40,158 nt of DNA, taken from Alicyclobacillus sp. GTDB taxonomy: Bacteria; Bacillota; Bacilli; Alicyclobacillales; Alicyclobacillaceae. Each line of letters starts with the position of its first letter. The first letter of the stretch is position 1. Positions 7,849 through 15,804 of this stretch are shown here, piece by piece. Position numbers and translations under genes: made by a program. The notes under the pieces were generated by a model. That model ran no database searches and had not been told where the DNA came from. It saw only the letters and a program-made list of their open reading frames with translations. Location: positions 1 through 40,158 of the forward strand of contig NZ_JAIMAV010000018.1 in the NCBI RefSeq assembly GCF_023511815.1, given 5' to 3'.

Positions 7849-9330
7849 GTGACAATCCCGGAGGCGTTCGCCGCCACGATGAAGCGATGGCTCGGCGCGG
7901 AATGGGAGGCGTTTTCGGAGGCGCTCCACCGGCCGGCGGAGCGGGGGGTCCGCCTTCACCGCGTCGCGTTGACGGACCTTCGGCCACCTTCGGGGCCCGA
8001 GTCCGTCCGCTGTACCCTCCCCGCCCCGGATGCCATCCGGGAGGAGTTGCTCGATCCCATTGCGTGGGCGGAGGCCGGGTACTACATCCGGCCGGACAGC
8101 CCGCTCGGCCGCCTCGTCTATCACGACGCGGGCGCGTACTACCTGCAGGAACCCTCCGCCATGGCCGCCGTGGCCGCGCTGGCGCCGCAACCGGGCGAGT
8201 GGGTGCTCGACCTGTGCGCCGCTCCGGGCGGCAAATCCACCGCCATCGGGCACGCGCTGGCCGGCGAGGGGTGGCTGCTGGCCAACGAGATCCACCCGGG
8301 ACGGGTTGAGGTGTTGGCGGAGAACCTGGAGCGCACCGGCGTCCCCGCGACGGTCTGCCAGGAGACCCCCGCGCGCCTCGCACAGGCCCTCGGCCCGTGC
8401 TTTGACGCGGTCCTGGTCGATGCGCCGTGTTCGGGCGAGGGCATGTTCCGCAAGGATCCGGCCGCCGCCGCGGCGTGGTCGGAAGACGCCCCCGCCCGCT
8501 GCGCCGAACGCCAGCGCGAGATCCTCGGCCACGCGCTGCGGCTCGTCCGGCCCGGGGGGCGGCTGGTGTACTCCACGTGCACGTTCAACCCGCTCGAGAA
8601 CGAGCAGATCATCGCCTGGGCGATGGCCAACCACCCGGTGGCGGTGCGCGAGCTCCCCGACTGGCCCGGGTGGTCCCCCGGCCGGCCGGAGTGGGCGAAC
8701 GGGGATCCCCGCCTGCTTCACACCCGCCGCCTCTGGCCGCATCTCGGCCGGGGCGAGGGGCACTTCGTGGCGCTTCTGGAGGTGCTGGACACCCCGCACG
8801 GCACCCAGAGCGATGGGTCCACCGGCACGCGCGACCGCTCGGAAGACCGCGGCGTGGATGGCCGGACAGCCCGCCGGCGGGCGCACCGCACGCCGGATCG
8901 GTCGCGCCGTGTGCACGACGCGGAGTGGACGGCGTGGCTCTCGGACCTGCTTGCGGTCAATCCGCCCCCAGCGTGGCGCCATCCCTTGTGGCGGGGGGAT
9001 CTGGCGTTCACCGCGCCGCCCGGACCGCTTCCAGACGGGCTGCGCGTGCTCCGGCCCGGGCTTGTGCTCGGGCGGCGCCGGCGGGATCGATTCGAACCGG
9101 AGCACGCCCTGGCCATGGCGCTCGCCCCCGGGGCGGCCCGCCGCGCGGTCGCGCTCGACGAGACGACGGCGGCGCGCTATCTGGCCGGTGAATCCCTCCC
9201 CGGGGACGGGGAGAAGGGCGTGGTGTGGCTGCACGTGGCCGGCCTGCCGCTGGGATGGGGCAGGCGAGCGGCCGGGCGCATCAACAACCTGTACCCCAAG
9301 GGCCTGCGCCGCCCCGGCGTGTTCGTCTGA
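7849..9330 (+). CDS. RsmB/RsmF-type rRNA (cytosine-C5) methyltransferase
   Basis: A 493-aa SAM-dependent RNA m5C methyltransferase. Residues 100-300 carry the Rossmann core: SAM motif LDLCAAPGGKST, DAVLVDAPCSGEGMFRKDP (release cysteine) and YSTCTFNPLENEQI (catalytic cysteine). The N-terminus is a NOP/RsmF-like accessory region. The C-terminal 150 residues (from about ARRRAHRTPDRSR) form a separate domain of the RsmF-C/PUA-like sort ending RINNLYPKGLRRP. The GTG start at 7849 follows GAGGGGGTGG. It is divergent from the gerP-like genes. The exact rRNA target (for example C1407 of 16S) cannot be read from sequence. Confidence 0.9.
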   Translation: MTIPEAFAATMKRWLGAEWEAFSEALHRPAERGVRLHRVALTDLRPPSGPESVRCTLPAPDAIREELLDPIAWAEAGYYIRPDSPLGRLVYHDAGAYYLQEPSAMAAVAALAPQPGEWVLDLCAAPGGKSTAIGHALAGEGWLLANEIHPGRVEVLAENLERTGVPATVCQETPARLAQALGPCFDAVLVDAPCSGEGMFRKDPAAAAAWSEDAPARCAERQREILGHALRLVRPGGRLVYSTCTFNPLENEQIIAWAMANHPVAVRELPDWPGWSPGRPEWANGDPRLLHTRRLWPHLGRGEGHFVALLEVLDTPHGTQSDGSTGTRDRSEDRGVDGRTARRRAHRTPDRSRRVHDAEWTAWLSDLLAVNPPPAWRHPLWRGDLAFTAPPGPLPDGLRVLRPGLVLGRRRRDRFEPEHALAMALAPGAARRAVALDETTAARYLAGESLPGDGEKGVVWLHVAGLPLGWGRRAAGRINNLYPKGLRRPGVFV

Positions 9331-9339
9331 GCATCCGCC

Positions 9340-9357
9340 CGCATCCCCGGCGATGCG
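9340..9357. terminator. Weak hairpin between convergent genes
   Basis: A 6-bp stem (CGCATC/GATGCG, 6-nt loop) lies between the methyltransferase and the thiolase gene. There is no T-tract, so its role as a terminator is doubtful. Confidence 0.3.
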
Positions 9358-9398
9358 CGTGCCGGCCGGGCCACCAAACGGACGCCCCGCCGGCCGAA

Positions 9399-10589
9399 TC
9401 AGGCCTTGGTCGATTCAATCACCATGGCGATGCCCTGCCCGCCGCCGATGCACAGGGACGCGACGCCGATGCGTTCGCCGCGGTGCGCCAGCTCATACGC
9501 CAGGGTCAGCAACACCCGCGCCCCGCTCGCCCCAATCGGATGGCCGAGCGCGATGGCGCCGCCGTTGACGTTGGTCCGCTCCCTCGGCAGCCCGAGTTCC
9601 CGTTCGACCGCCAGGTACTGGGCGGCGAACGCCTCGTTGACCTCCCACAGGGCGACGTCGTCGAACGACACCCCCGCCGCGGAGAGCGCCTTTCGGATGG
9701 CGGGAACCGGACCGATGCCCATGTAGGCCGGATCCACACCGGCGACCGCCCAACCGAGGATGCGCGCCAGCGGCCGCAGCCCGTGCTGGCGGACGGCCCG
9801 TTCGGACGCGACCACCACCGCGGCCGCGCCATCGTTGATCCCGCTGGCGTTCCCGGCCGTCACCGTGCCATCCTTCCGGAAGGCCGGCTTCAGCTTCGCC
9901 AGCGCCTCCATCGTCGTGCCGGGCCGGATGTGTTCATCCTGCTCCACCGACGCCTCCCCTTTTTTGGCCGGGACCGTCACCGGCACAATCTCCTCTGCCA
10001 ATCGGCCGCTCGATCTCGCCCGCGCCGCCCGGGCCTGGCTCTCGCACGCGAATTCATCCTGCGCCTCGCGCGAGATCTCGTACCGCTGTGCCAGGTTCTC
10101 CGCGGTGATGCCCATCGGCAGGTTGCCCCGGCAGTCGGTCAGAGCCTCCGTCAGCACATCGCTCGCCAGGGCGTCGCCCATCCGCATTCCGAAGCGGGCC
10201 CCGCGCAGCACGTACGGGGCCTGGCTCATCGATTCGGCCCCTCCGGCCAGGGCGACCTCGCTCTCCCCGAGCAGGATGTCCTTCACCGCACTGACGACCG
10301 CCTGCAGCCCCGAGCCGCACAGGCGGTTGACGGTCAACGCCGGCGCCTCGACGGGCACCCCGGCATCCAGCGCGATGTGACGCGCCAGGTACGGCGCCCC
10401 GTTGTGCGACTGGATCACGTTTCCGAACACCACGTTGTCGACGGTCCCAGGGTCCACCCCCGCGCGCCGCAGCGCCTCCACACTCGCGATGGCGCCAAGC
10501 CGCGTGGCCGTCACATCCTTCAGGCTTCCCCCGAATGTTCCGAACGGCGTGCGCGCGCCGTCCACCAGATACACCGGCAACCGTTCCAT
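9399..10589 (-). CDS. Acetyl-CoA acetyltransferase (thiolase)
   Basis: A 396-aa thiolase that condenses or cleaves acyl-CoA units. The nucleophilic Cys91 is in [11 protein letters not shown], the NEAF motif is in [11 protein letters not shown], the catalytic His is in [14 protein letters not shown], and the second catalytic Cys is in [10 protein letters not shown]. Length (about 393) matches biosynthetic/degradative type II thiolases. The ATG at 10589 follows GGGAGGGGATGAC. It is not clustered with other beta-oxidation genes. Whether it acts in acetoacetyl-CoA synthesis or fatty acid breakdown is not visible. Confidence 0.95.
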   Translation of the reverse strand: MERLPVYLVDGARTPFGTFGGSLKDVTATRLGAIASVEALRRAGVDPGTVDNVVFGNVIQSHNGAPYLARHIALDAGVPVEAPALTVNRLCGSGLQAVVSAVKDILLGESEVALAGGAESMSQAPYVLRGARFGMRMGDALASDVLTEALTDCRGNLPMGITAENLAQRYEISREAQDEFACESQARAARARSSGRLAEEIVPVTVPAKKGEASVEQDEHIRPGTTMEALAKLKPAFRKDGTVTAGNASGINDGAAAVVVASERAVRQHGLRPLARILGWAVAGVDPAYMGIGPVPAIRKALSAAGVSFDDVALWEVNEAFAAQYLAVERELGLPRERTNVNGGAIALGHPIGASGARVLLTLAYELAHRGERIGVASLCIGGGQGIAMVIESTKA

Positions 10590-10850
10590 GTCATCCCCTC
10601 CCGCCCTCATTATCGCACGGGGCGGCCGGGCTGGATAGACCCGCCGCGGGCCGGGCGAAGGACAGGCCGCTCCTGGCTGGCCCCCCGAGCCGGGCGGCGA
10701 TCCGACCACACGTGGAGGCTGCGCATCCCCTTCGCGGACATCTTGGCCCGCGCGCCCCGAGCCGGGGGGCGGTCCAATGCCACATCGCCCCGGATCCCGG
10801 CTTTCCATTCATGATTTCAACACGTATATGCCTATTTTTAAAGAGATAGT
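10590..10850. other. Gene-free interval with a repeated GC motif
   Basis: No credible gene. The motif CCCCGAGCCGGG occurs twice (10683-10694 and 10755-10766), 72 bp apart. The right end turns AT-rich from about 10808, leading into the overlapping divergent promoters listed below. The interval would be a long 5' leader for the thiolase gene if the minus-strand promoter is real. Confidence 0.5.
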
Positions 10851-10863
10851 TTGACATTGTTAA
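10835..10863 (-). promoter_or_regulatory. Candidate sigma-A promoter facing the thiolase gene
   Basis: Minus strand TTAACA (10863-10858), 17-bp spacer, TAAAAA (10840-10835). It overlaps the -35 of the plus-strand promoter at 10851, so the two would compete. It predicts a leader of roughly 240 nt before the thiolase start. Confidence 0.35.
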
Positions 10864-10879
10864 ACATCGTCTTCATAAT
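10851..10879 (+). promoter_or_regulatory. Sigma-A promoter of the DUF2089/DUF4097 operon
   Basis: Perfect TTGACA (10851-10856), a 17-bp spacer and CATAAT (10874-10879), inside an AT-rich island in GC-rich surroundings. The first gene starts about 118 bp downstream. Confidence 0.8.
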
Positions 10880-10996
10880 GAATATCAATCCCAGAAAACC
10901 GACGGCCGGCACGCCCCAGACGGCCCCTGTCGTGCGGCGCCCCGCCGCCACGGCGACCGGGACGGCCCGGCCATGGATCCCGAAGGAGGCCCGAAC

Positions 10997-11383
10997 TTGT
11001 CCCATCCCGTTCCGACCCGATGCCCCGCTTGCCAGACGACGATGCGGGTGACCGAGCTGACGTGCCCGGCGTGCGACACGCGCGTGCAGGGTTCGTTTCA
11101 CCCGCCGGCCCTGTTTCAGCTGACGCCGGAGCAGGCGCAGTTTGTCGAGGTGTTCCTGCGCTGCCGCGGCAACTTCAAGGAGGTCGAGCGCGAGCTGGGC
11201 ATCTCCTACCCAACCGTGCGCGCCCGGCTCGACCAGGTGATTCAGTCCCTGGGCTACACCCCCGCGGCGGAACCCGCCGCCGAGGCGGCGGATGCCGAAG
11301 GGGTGCTCGACCAACTCGGCAGCGGTGAACTCACATTCGAAGAAGCGCTCGCGCGCTTGAAGGAGGACCGATGGTCGCGATGA
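10997..11383 (+). CDS. DUF2089 family protein (zinc ribbon plus helix-turn-helix)
   Basis: A 128-aa protein. The N-terminus has two CPxC knuckles (TRCPACQTTM and LTCPACDTRV) that form a zinc ribbon. The middle reads LTPEQAQFVEVFLRCRGNFK then ELGISYPTVRARLDQVIQSL, an HTH typical of DUF2089. The C-terminus, about 30 residues ending FEEALARLKEDR, resembles the short SHOCT-like helix pair that also begins the next protein. Start: AAGGAGG lies 7 nt before TTG 10997, so I chose it over an in-frame ATG at 10973 that would place the ribosome site inside the gene. It overlaps the DUF4097 gene by 13 nt. It is probably a regulator of its own operon; that is inference. Confidence 0.85.
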   Translation: MSHPVPTRCPACQTTMRVTELTCPACDTRVQGSFHPPALFQLTPEQAQFVEVFLRCRGNFKEVERELGISYPTVRARLDQVIQSLGYTPAAEPAAEAADAEGVLDQLGSGELTFEEALARLKEDRWSR

Positions 11384-12381
11384 ATGAGCGGAAGAAAATC
11401 CTCAATCTGCTGGCGGAAGGCAAGATCACCCCGGAGCAGGCGGAGTTGCTGCTGCAGGCGCTCGGAGACGACCAGCCCGCGGGCAATCCGAAGGCGTGGC
11501 AGGAGTGGAGCCGGAGAATCCCTCTGCAGGAGTTGAAACAGGTGGGCGCCCAGATTGCCTCGACCGTGACCCAGTCCCTCGGCGAGGTCAAGCGGACGCT
11601 CGAACAGCAAAAGCGCGCCGTGGAGCAGCAGTTGGAGCATCTGTCGTGGAATCACCCCACGGTCTCCGTCTCCCACGACCTGCAACTGCCCGAGGGGATT
11701 CAGGAGGTCTGTGTGGAGACCGGCCAGGGCAGCGTGCAGATCACCGAGGGCGAGGGGCCGGGCATTTCGATTCACGTGCGGGCGCGGGTGCGGACGGACA
11801 ATCTCGCGGATGGCAAGCGGGTCCTGGAGCAGGCCCTGCAGACGCTGGAGAGCGGGGACCGATTTGAGCTGACCATCCTGCCCGGGTACCGGGACAGCGA
11901 TTCCGGCGCCGCGGTGGCGGCGGCCGATGTCGACGTGTTCCTGCCGAAAGGCGTGCGGCGCGTCCTGGCGCGCACGCGCAGCGGCCGCATCCTCGCCGAC
12001 AGCGCCGAGGCCGGCGAACTGCGGCTGGAGACCACCCGCGGCAGCATCCTCGTGGTGCAATCCGCGGCGGATCGACTGCACCTGACGACCGAGTCGGGGG
12101 ACATCGGGGTGCACACCCTGTCCGATCGCACGCGCAGCGTATACGCCCAGGCGAAACATGGCACGATGGACATCGACGGGGTTCCCCGCCACCTGGCCGT
12201 CACCGGTACCGCCCAGACGACCCTCGGCACGGTGGACATCGACGCCGAGCTCTTTGAGGTGACGTTCGACGACGGACCGCGCCGCAACGGCGCGCGCTTC
12301 CGCCGCCAGGGGCAGACCGAGAGCCCGGCGTTGCATCTGCAGCTCACCACCCGCAGCGGCAGCATCCGGGTGCGCGGTTGA
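11371..12381 (+). CDS. DUF4097 beta-strand repeat protein with SHOCT-like N-terminus
   Basis: A 336-aa protein. Residues 4-30 (NERKKILNLLAEGKITPEQA) are the short helical domain found at the front of YvlB/LiaX-type proteins. Residues 60-90 are a likely coiled coil (EVKRTLEQQKRAVEQQLEHL). From about residue 100 it is a run of DUF4097 beta-solenoid strands with repeats such as ARTRSGRILADSAEAGELRL, TTRGSILV, TTESGDIGVHT and TTRSGSIRVRG. There is no signal peptide or membrane span. ATG 11371 has AAGGAGG 4 nt upstream; ATG 11380 overlaps the DUF2089 stop as ATGA and is the alternative. Relatives act in cell-envelope stress responses in Bacillus and Enterococcus; a similar role here is inferred. 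Confidence 0.85.
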   Translation: MVAMNERKKILNLLAEGKITPEQAELLLQALGDDQPAGNPKAWQEWSRRIPLQELKQVGAQIASTVTQSLGEVKRTLEQQKRAVEQQLEHLSWNHPTVSVSHDLQLPEGIQEVCVETGQGSVQITEGEGPGISIHVRARVRTDNLADGKRVLEQALQTLESGDRFELTILPGYRDSDSGAAVAAADVDVFLPKGVRRVLARTRSGRILADSAEAGELRLETTRGSILVVQSAADRLHLTTESGDIGVHTLSDRTRSVYAQAKHGTMDIDGVPRHLAVTGTAQTTLGTVDIDAELFEVTFDDGPRRNGARFRRQGQTESPALHLQLTTRSGSIRVRG

Positions 12382-12474
12382 AGGGCCTGCTGAAGGCGCA
12401 CGCCCCAGGGTGCACCGCCGGGGCGGCGGGAGCGGACGGCAATCCCGGAGTCGCACGCGAGAGGAAGATGACCC

Positions 12475-12606
12475 TTGGACCGGACGCATCCGCTGTACGT
12501 CGGGGTGTGCATCCTGGTGGCCGTGGCCATCCAGGCCATCCTGCTGTGGAAGCTGCGCGCGGGCATGGCGCGGGCACAGGCCGATTCGGAGGACCCGGCC
12601 CCATAG
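12475..12606 (+). CDS. Tiny single-span membrane protein
   Basis: A 43-aa frame from TTG 12475 to TAG 12606. Residues 7-25 (LYVGVCILVAVAIQAILLW) form a clean transmembrane helix, followed by a basic stretch and an acidic tail (DSEDPAP). GAGAGGAAG lies upstream at an acceptable distance. It sits 93 bp after the DUF4097 stop and its 3' end is built into the following terminator stem. I do not recognise a family. It could anchor or report to the DUF2089/DUF4097 pair, as small membrane partners do in other envelope-stress operons; this is inference. Confidence 0.55.
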   Translation: MDRTHPLYVGVCILVAVAIQAILLWKLRAGMARAQADSEDPAP

Positions 12607-12616
12607 GGCCGGGTCC
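12591..12616. terminator. Terminator hairpin after the DUF4097 operon
   Basis: A perfect 11-bp inverted repeat (12591-12601 and 12606-12616) with a 4-nt CATA loop, lying between convergent genes and overlapping the stop of the 43-aa gene. The T-tract is poor. Confidence 0.6.
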
Positions 12617-12628
12617 ATTGCGTTTCGG

Positions 12629-13822
12629 TCAATCCCCGGCCGGTTTGGACGGGGATTCGGGCTTCGTCTCCGCCAGCCACTTCAGCAGGCGGGCGACGTC
12701 CTCCGAATGGTTGTACAGCCCGAATGACACGCGCAGGCCGCGGCCGTCGGGGGTGACGCCGAGATCGATCCCGCGGCTGCGCGCCGCCTCGGCGAGCGCG
12801 TTCGCCCTGTGCCCGGCCACCTCGAGGGCGATCATGCCGGCGCGGGCGTCCCTCGGGGTCCACACCCGCACGTGCGCAAGATCCAAGAGGCCGTCGAGCG
12901 CTTCCCCGGTCAGGCCCATGACGCGGGTGAACACCAGGTCCCACCCGGCCTGCCCGCGCAGGAAACGCAGGCTCTCCAGCCATCCCGTCCACACCGCCGG
13001 CTCCAGGGCCGCCCCCTCAAAGCGGCGGGCGTCCGGCGCGAGCAGGAACCCGCCCCACGCATCGATGGCCGCCGGTTCGGCCAACGCCGGTTCACCCGCC
13101 CAGGCCGGTTGCAGCGCGGACCACCACCCCGGTTGGATCACCAGCGCCCCGACGCCGAACGGGCCGCACAGCCAGCGCCGGCCATCCACCAGGTACGCCA
13201 TCGCGAAGCCGCCGGCGAGATCCACCGGATCCGCGCCCGCACCGTACGTTCCGTCGACGACAAGGGGGACGCCGCGCGCCCGGCACACCTCTCCCACCGC
13301 CTCCACGGGCAACCGCCGTCCGCTCCGATGATCCACCTGCGCCACGACGACCAGTCGCGTGCGCTGGGTGAGGGCCTCTTTCACCTGGGCCACCAGGGCG
13401 TCCCCGTCGGCAAAGCCTGTAAGATGACGGATGACGACCCCGCTTCGCTGCCGGAAGGTGTAAAGCGGCAAAAGCAGATCCGGATCGCCCAGGCCGGCGT
13501 ACAGGATCTCCTCCCCGGGCTGCATCGTGAGCCCCCACAGCACCAGGCTGAGGGCGTGCGCCGCTCCGGTGGTCAACGCGATGGTGGAGGGGTTGGTGTG
13601 CAACAGATGCGCCAGATGTTCGCGCAGCTGTTGGCGGATGACCGCCAGGCGAGACGTCTGCACCACCTCCAGCCGCCCCTCCTCACCGGCCTGCGCATGG
13701 GCAGCCTGCATCGCGGAGACGGACGCCTCGGGCAGCGCCCCCGCGTACGCCGTGTTCAGATAGGTCACTCCGCGAACCGCTGGGAAATAGCGGCGAAGAT
13801 GCTCTGCGTACGCCACCGTCAC
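12629..13822 (-). CDS. Class V aminotransferase-fold protein lacking the PLP lysine
   Basis: A 397-aa fold-type I protein of the isopenicillin-N-epimerase/cysteine-desulfurase-like class. Visible: YLNTAYAGALPEAS, NPSTIALTTGAAHALSLVL, QVDHRSGRRLPV, and VVDGTYGAGADPVD holding the pyridine-binding Asp190. Where the class reads SGHKWLxGP, this protein reads VDGRRWLCGPFGVG: the Schiff-base lysine position is Arg216. Without it normal PLP transamination is not expected, so it may be a binding or structural relative. Start: GTG 13822 overlaps the SDR stop as GTGA; GTG 13816 has better spacing to GGGAGGG and is the alternative. It is co-transcribed with the SDR gene upstream. Confidence 0.85.
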   Translation of the reverse strand: MTVAYAEHLRRYFPAVRGVTYLNTAYAGALPEASVSAMQAAHAQAGEEGRLEVVQTSRLAVIRQQLREHLAHLLHTNPSTIALTTGAAHALSLVLWGLTMQPGEEILYAGLGDPDLLLPLYTFRQRSGVVIRHLTGFADGDALVAQVKEALTQRTRLVVVAQVDHRSGRRLPVEAVGEVCRARGVPLVVDGTYGAGADPVDLAGGFAMAYLVDGRRWLCGPFGVGALVIQPGWWSALQPAWAGEPALAEPAAIDAWGGFLLAPDARRFEGAALEPAVWTGWLESLRFLRGQAGWDLVFTRVMGLTGEALDGLLDLAHVRVWTPRDARAGMIALEVAGHRANALAEAARSRGIDLGVTPDGRGLRVSFGLYNHSEDVARLLKWLAETKPESPSKPAGD

Positions 13823-14610
13823 CCCTCCCTTGGCCCAGCGAACGATTCCGCCGCCGGAGCCTCTTCACGGGCGCGAATGTCCCGCCCGCCCGTGACCTGA
13901 GTCACGGTCCCATTCACCTGTTGGCTGTCCTCGTGGCACAGAAACGCAATCATCCGGGCCACATCCTCCCCCACCGGCGGCCGCTCGCCGTCCGGCCCCG
14001 GCGGGACCTCCCGGCGCATGCGCTCCTTGTTGACGCCGCGGATGTCGCCCGGACACACCATGTTCGCGGTGATCCCGTACGCCCGTTCCTCGCGGGCGAT
14101 GGAGCGGGTGAGGCTGGCCAGGGCGGACTTGGCGGCGGCGTACGCGGCGCGGTGGCGCCACCCCGCCGCCTCTCCGGCGCCATCGTACCCGACGGTGACG
14201 ATGCGCCCGAAACGGCGTTCACGCATCCTGCCGATGACCCGCCGGTAGATCCAGAAGAAATTGTTCAGATTGCCGTCCATCATGCGCGTCCACATCTCCT
14301 CGGTGTACGACGCCAGCGGTACGCGCTCGAAGACGAACGGTCCGAAGTTGTGGACCAGGGCGTCGATGGCCGAACACTCAGACATCACCGTCTCCACCGC
14401 GTCGACGACCTGCGCCCGGTCCAACAGGTCGGCGCGGACCGCGTGCGCGCGGCGGCCGAGGCCGGACGCCAACCGGATCAGGGCCTCGGCCTTGTCCAAA
14501 CTCGTCCGGTAGGTGAAGCACACGTCCCATCCGGATTCCAACAGCGTGCGCACGACGGCGAAGCCGAGGCCGCCGGCGCCGCCGGTCACCAGTGCTGTGC
14601 GGGCCGTCAT
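13819..14610 (-). CDS. SDR-family oxidoreductase (FabG-like)
   Basis: A 263-aa Rossmann protein. The cofactor loop TGGAGGLG is at residues 9-16, the structural HNFGP replaces the usual NNAG near residue 88, and the active-site Tyr157/Lys161 are in YAAAK. ITANMVCPGDIRG and VTQVTGG follow in the usual SDR order. The Ser expected about 13 residues before the Tyr is not there (the segment reads VGYDGAGEAAGWRHRAAY), a form I recall in a subset of Firmicutes SDRs. The ATG at 14610 has GAAGGAGG about 12 nt upstream. Its stop overlaps the start of the aminotransferase-fold gene. The substrate is unknown; a 3-oxoacyl reductase label would be a guess. Confidence 0.85.
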   Translation of the reverse strand: MTARTALVTGGAGGLGFAVVRTLLESGWDVCFTYRTSLDKAEALIRLASGLGRRAHAVRADLLDRAQVVDAVETVMSECSAIDALVHNFGPFVFERVPLASYTEEMWTRMMDGNLNNFFWIYRRVIGRMRERRFGRIVTVGYDGAGEAAGWRHRAAYAAAKSALASLTRSIAREERAYGITANMVCPGDIRGVNKERMRREVPPGPDGERPPVGEDVARMIAFLCHEDSQQVNGTVTQVTGGRDIRAREEAPAAESFAGPREG

Positions 14611-14647
14611 GCGGGATGCGGTCCTCCTTCAAGGTGTCGCGAGCCAC

Positions 14648-14659
14648 TTCGCCGGCGAA
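14648..14659. repeat. 12-bp perfect palindrome in a divergent promoter region
   Basis: TTCGCCGGCGAA, followed by a second TTCGCC half at 14663. It lies 11 bp upstream of the -35 of the plus-strand promoter and between two divergent genes, which suits an operator. No regulator can be named. Confidence 0.35.
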
Positions 14660-14669
14660 AAATTCGCCG

Positions 14670-14699
14670 TTGTCCGCACCGCGAGGGCTCGCCTATGAT
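14670..14699 (+). promoter_or_regulatory. Sigma-A promoter
   Basis: TTGTCC (14670-14675), 18-bp spacer, TATGAT (14694-14699), about 60 bp upstream of the 115-aa gene at 14761. Confidence 0.6.
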
Positions 14700-14760
14700 G
14701 AAAGTATGCCAGCGGATCGCCATACACATCACTATACCTGAGCTTGCAGGAGGTGCGCCG

Positions 14761-15108
14761 ATGTCCTTCAAACTCGACCCCAGGCTCGGCATCGAGCTGC
14801 CGGATTTCGAGCGTCCGTACGAAGAGCTCGATCCCCGGGAGCAGGAGGAGATTCTCGTCCAGTGGGAGCGAATCCGCGCCACCATCCCCGACCAGATTGT
14901 CCGTTTTGAGCGCGCCATCGAAGACCTGCTGCAAGAGGTGCATCACGAGGAGGACTGGGACGTCATCTCCGCGCACTTCGCCGATATCGCGGACTTGGCG
15001 AGCCGCATCCACGAGCTGAACACCTGGCGTCGGGTCGATCCGGCGGTCGGCCCCGTCCCCGCGCACGGCCACGCCCAGGAACACCGGGATAGAGAGAAGT
15101 CCACCTGA
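14761..15108 (+). CDS. Hypothetical 115-aa acidic protein
   Basis: I do not recognise a family. The protein starts MSFKLDPRLGIELPDFERPY and is rich in Glu/Asp with predicted helices (LDPREQEEILVQWERIR and FERAIEDLLQEVHHEEDWD). The tail from about residue 98 contains several His (AHGHAQEHRDREKST). No membrane span or signal. The ATG at 14761 follows GCAGGAGG at ideal spacing and a good promoter lies upstream, so it is a real gene. It stands alone: divergent from the SDR gene and convergent with the cyclophilin. Confidence 0.75.
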   Translation: MSFKLDPRLGIELPDFERPYEELDPREQEEILVQWERIRATIPDQIVRFERAIEDLLQEVHHEEDWDVISAHFADIADLASRIHELNTWRRVDPAVGPVPAHGHAQEHRDREKST

Positions 15109-15255
15109 CACCGGCCCCCGCCGGGCGACGTCCCGACCGGGGCAGCCGCCCGGCCCCAAGGTCCACCTTGACGGCGGCCGGCGGTGCCGGCCTCGTCCAA
15201 ACCAGGGCGGCCGCCTGGGCCGGGCCGGCCGTCGCCCCTTCCGATGGGGCCTCCC

Positions 15256-15804
15256 TCACTCCGTCCGGGGCCGGGCCACAATCTCAATGGACGTCATGCG
15301 CACCTCCACCGTCGGCCGGCTCATCTCCCCGGTCGCGGACCGCGTCACCGGCGTCGCCGCGATGCGCCGGACGGTGTCCATGCCCTCGCGCACCCGCCCG
15401 AAGACGGTGTAATTCGGATATCGATTCAGATGCCGGCACTGATCTCCCGTGCAGATGAAAAACTGCGATCCGTTCGTGTTCGGGCCCGCGTTCGCCATGG
15501 CGACGACGCCCGGCTCGTACGGCTCGACCGGGGGCAGCTCGTCCGCGAACCGGTACCCCGGCCCCCCCATGCCGGTGCCGGTCGGATCGCCCGTCTGGAT
15601 CATGAACTCCCGAATGATGCGATGGAACACGACGCCGTCGTAAAACCCGTCGCGCGCCAGCGCGACGAAATTGTTCACCGTCAGCGGCGCCTTGGCCGCA
15701 AACAGCTCCACCGTGAAGTCCCCTTCCGTGGTGTGGATCACGGCGTCGTACTCGGTGTTTGGCTCCAGCTGCATGGCCGGCGGTTGCGTGTACGATTTCG
15801 GCAC
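15256..15804 (-). CDS. Cyclophilin-type peptidyl-prolyl cis-trans isomerase
   Basis: A 182-aa cytoplasmic cyclophilin. The core reads VVFHRIIREFMIQTGDPTGTG (catalytic Arg and Phe/Met/Gln), NAGPNTNGSQFFI and NYTVFGRVREGMD; a Tyr stands where eukaryotic cyclophilins have the His before TVFG, as in related bacterial forms. The start at GTG 15804 gives VPKSYTQPPAMQL, matching the N-terminus I recall for Firmicutes homologues (MxKxYxQPPAM), with GGGAAGGG 8 nt upstream. No signal peptide. It probably helps protein folding. It is a single gene with its own promoter. Confidence 0.92.
   Translation of the reverse strand: MPKSYTQPPAMQLEPNTEYDAVIHTTEGDFTVELFAAKAPLTVNNFVALARDGFYDGVVFHRIIREFMIQTGDPTGTGMGGPGYRFADELPPVEPYEPGVVAMANAGPNTNGSQFFICTGDQCRHLNRYPNYTVFGRVREGMDTVRRIAATPVTRSATGEMSRPTVEVRMTSIEIVARPRTE

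Noticed and set aside
10683-10766. The CCCCGAGCCGGG pair as a mobile repeat
   Set aside because: Only two copies, short and GC-biased; chance is an adequate explanation in this composition.
15109-15255. A terminator between the 115-aa gene and the cyclophilin
   Set aside because: Many short GC-rich self-complementary pieces, but no dominant stem and no T-tract.
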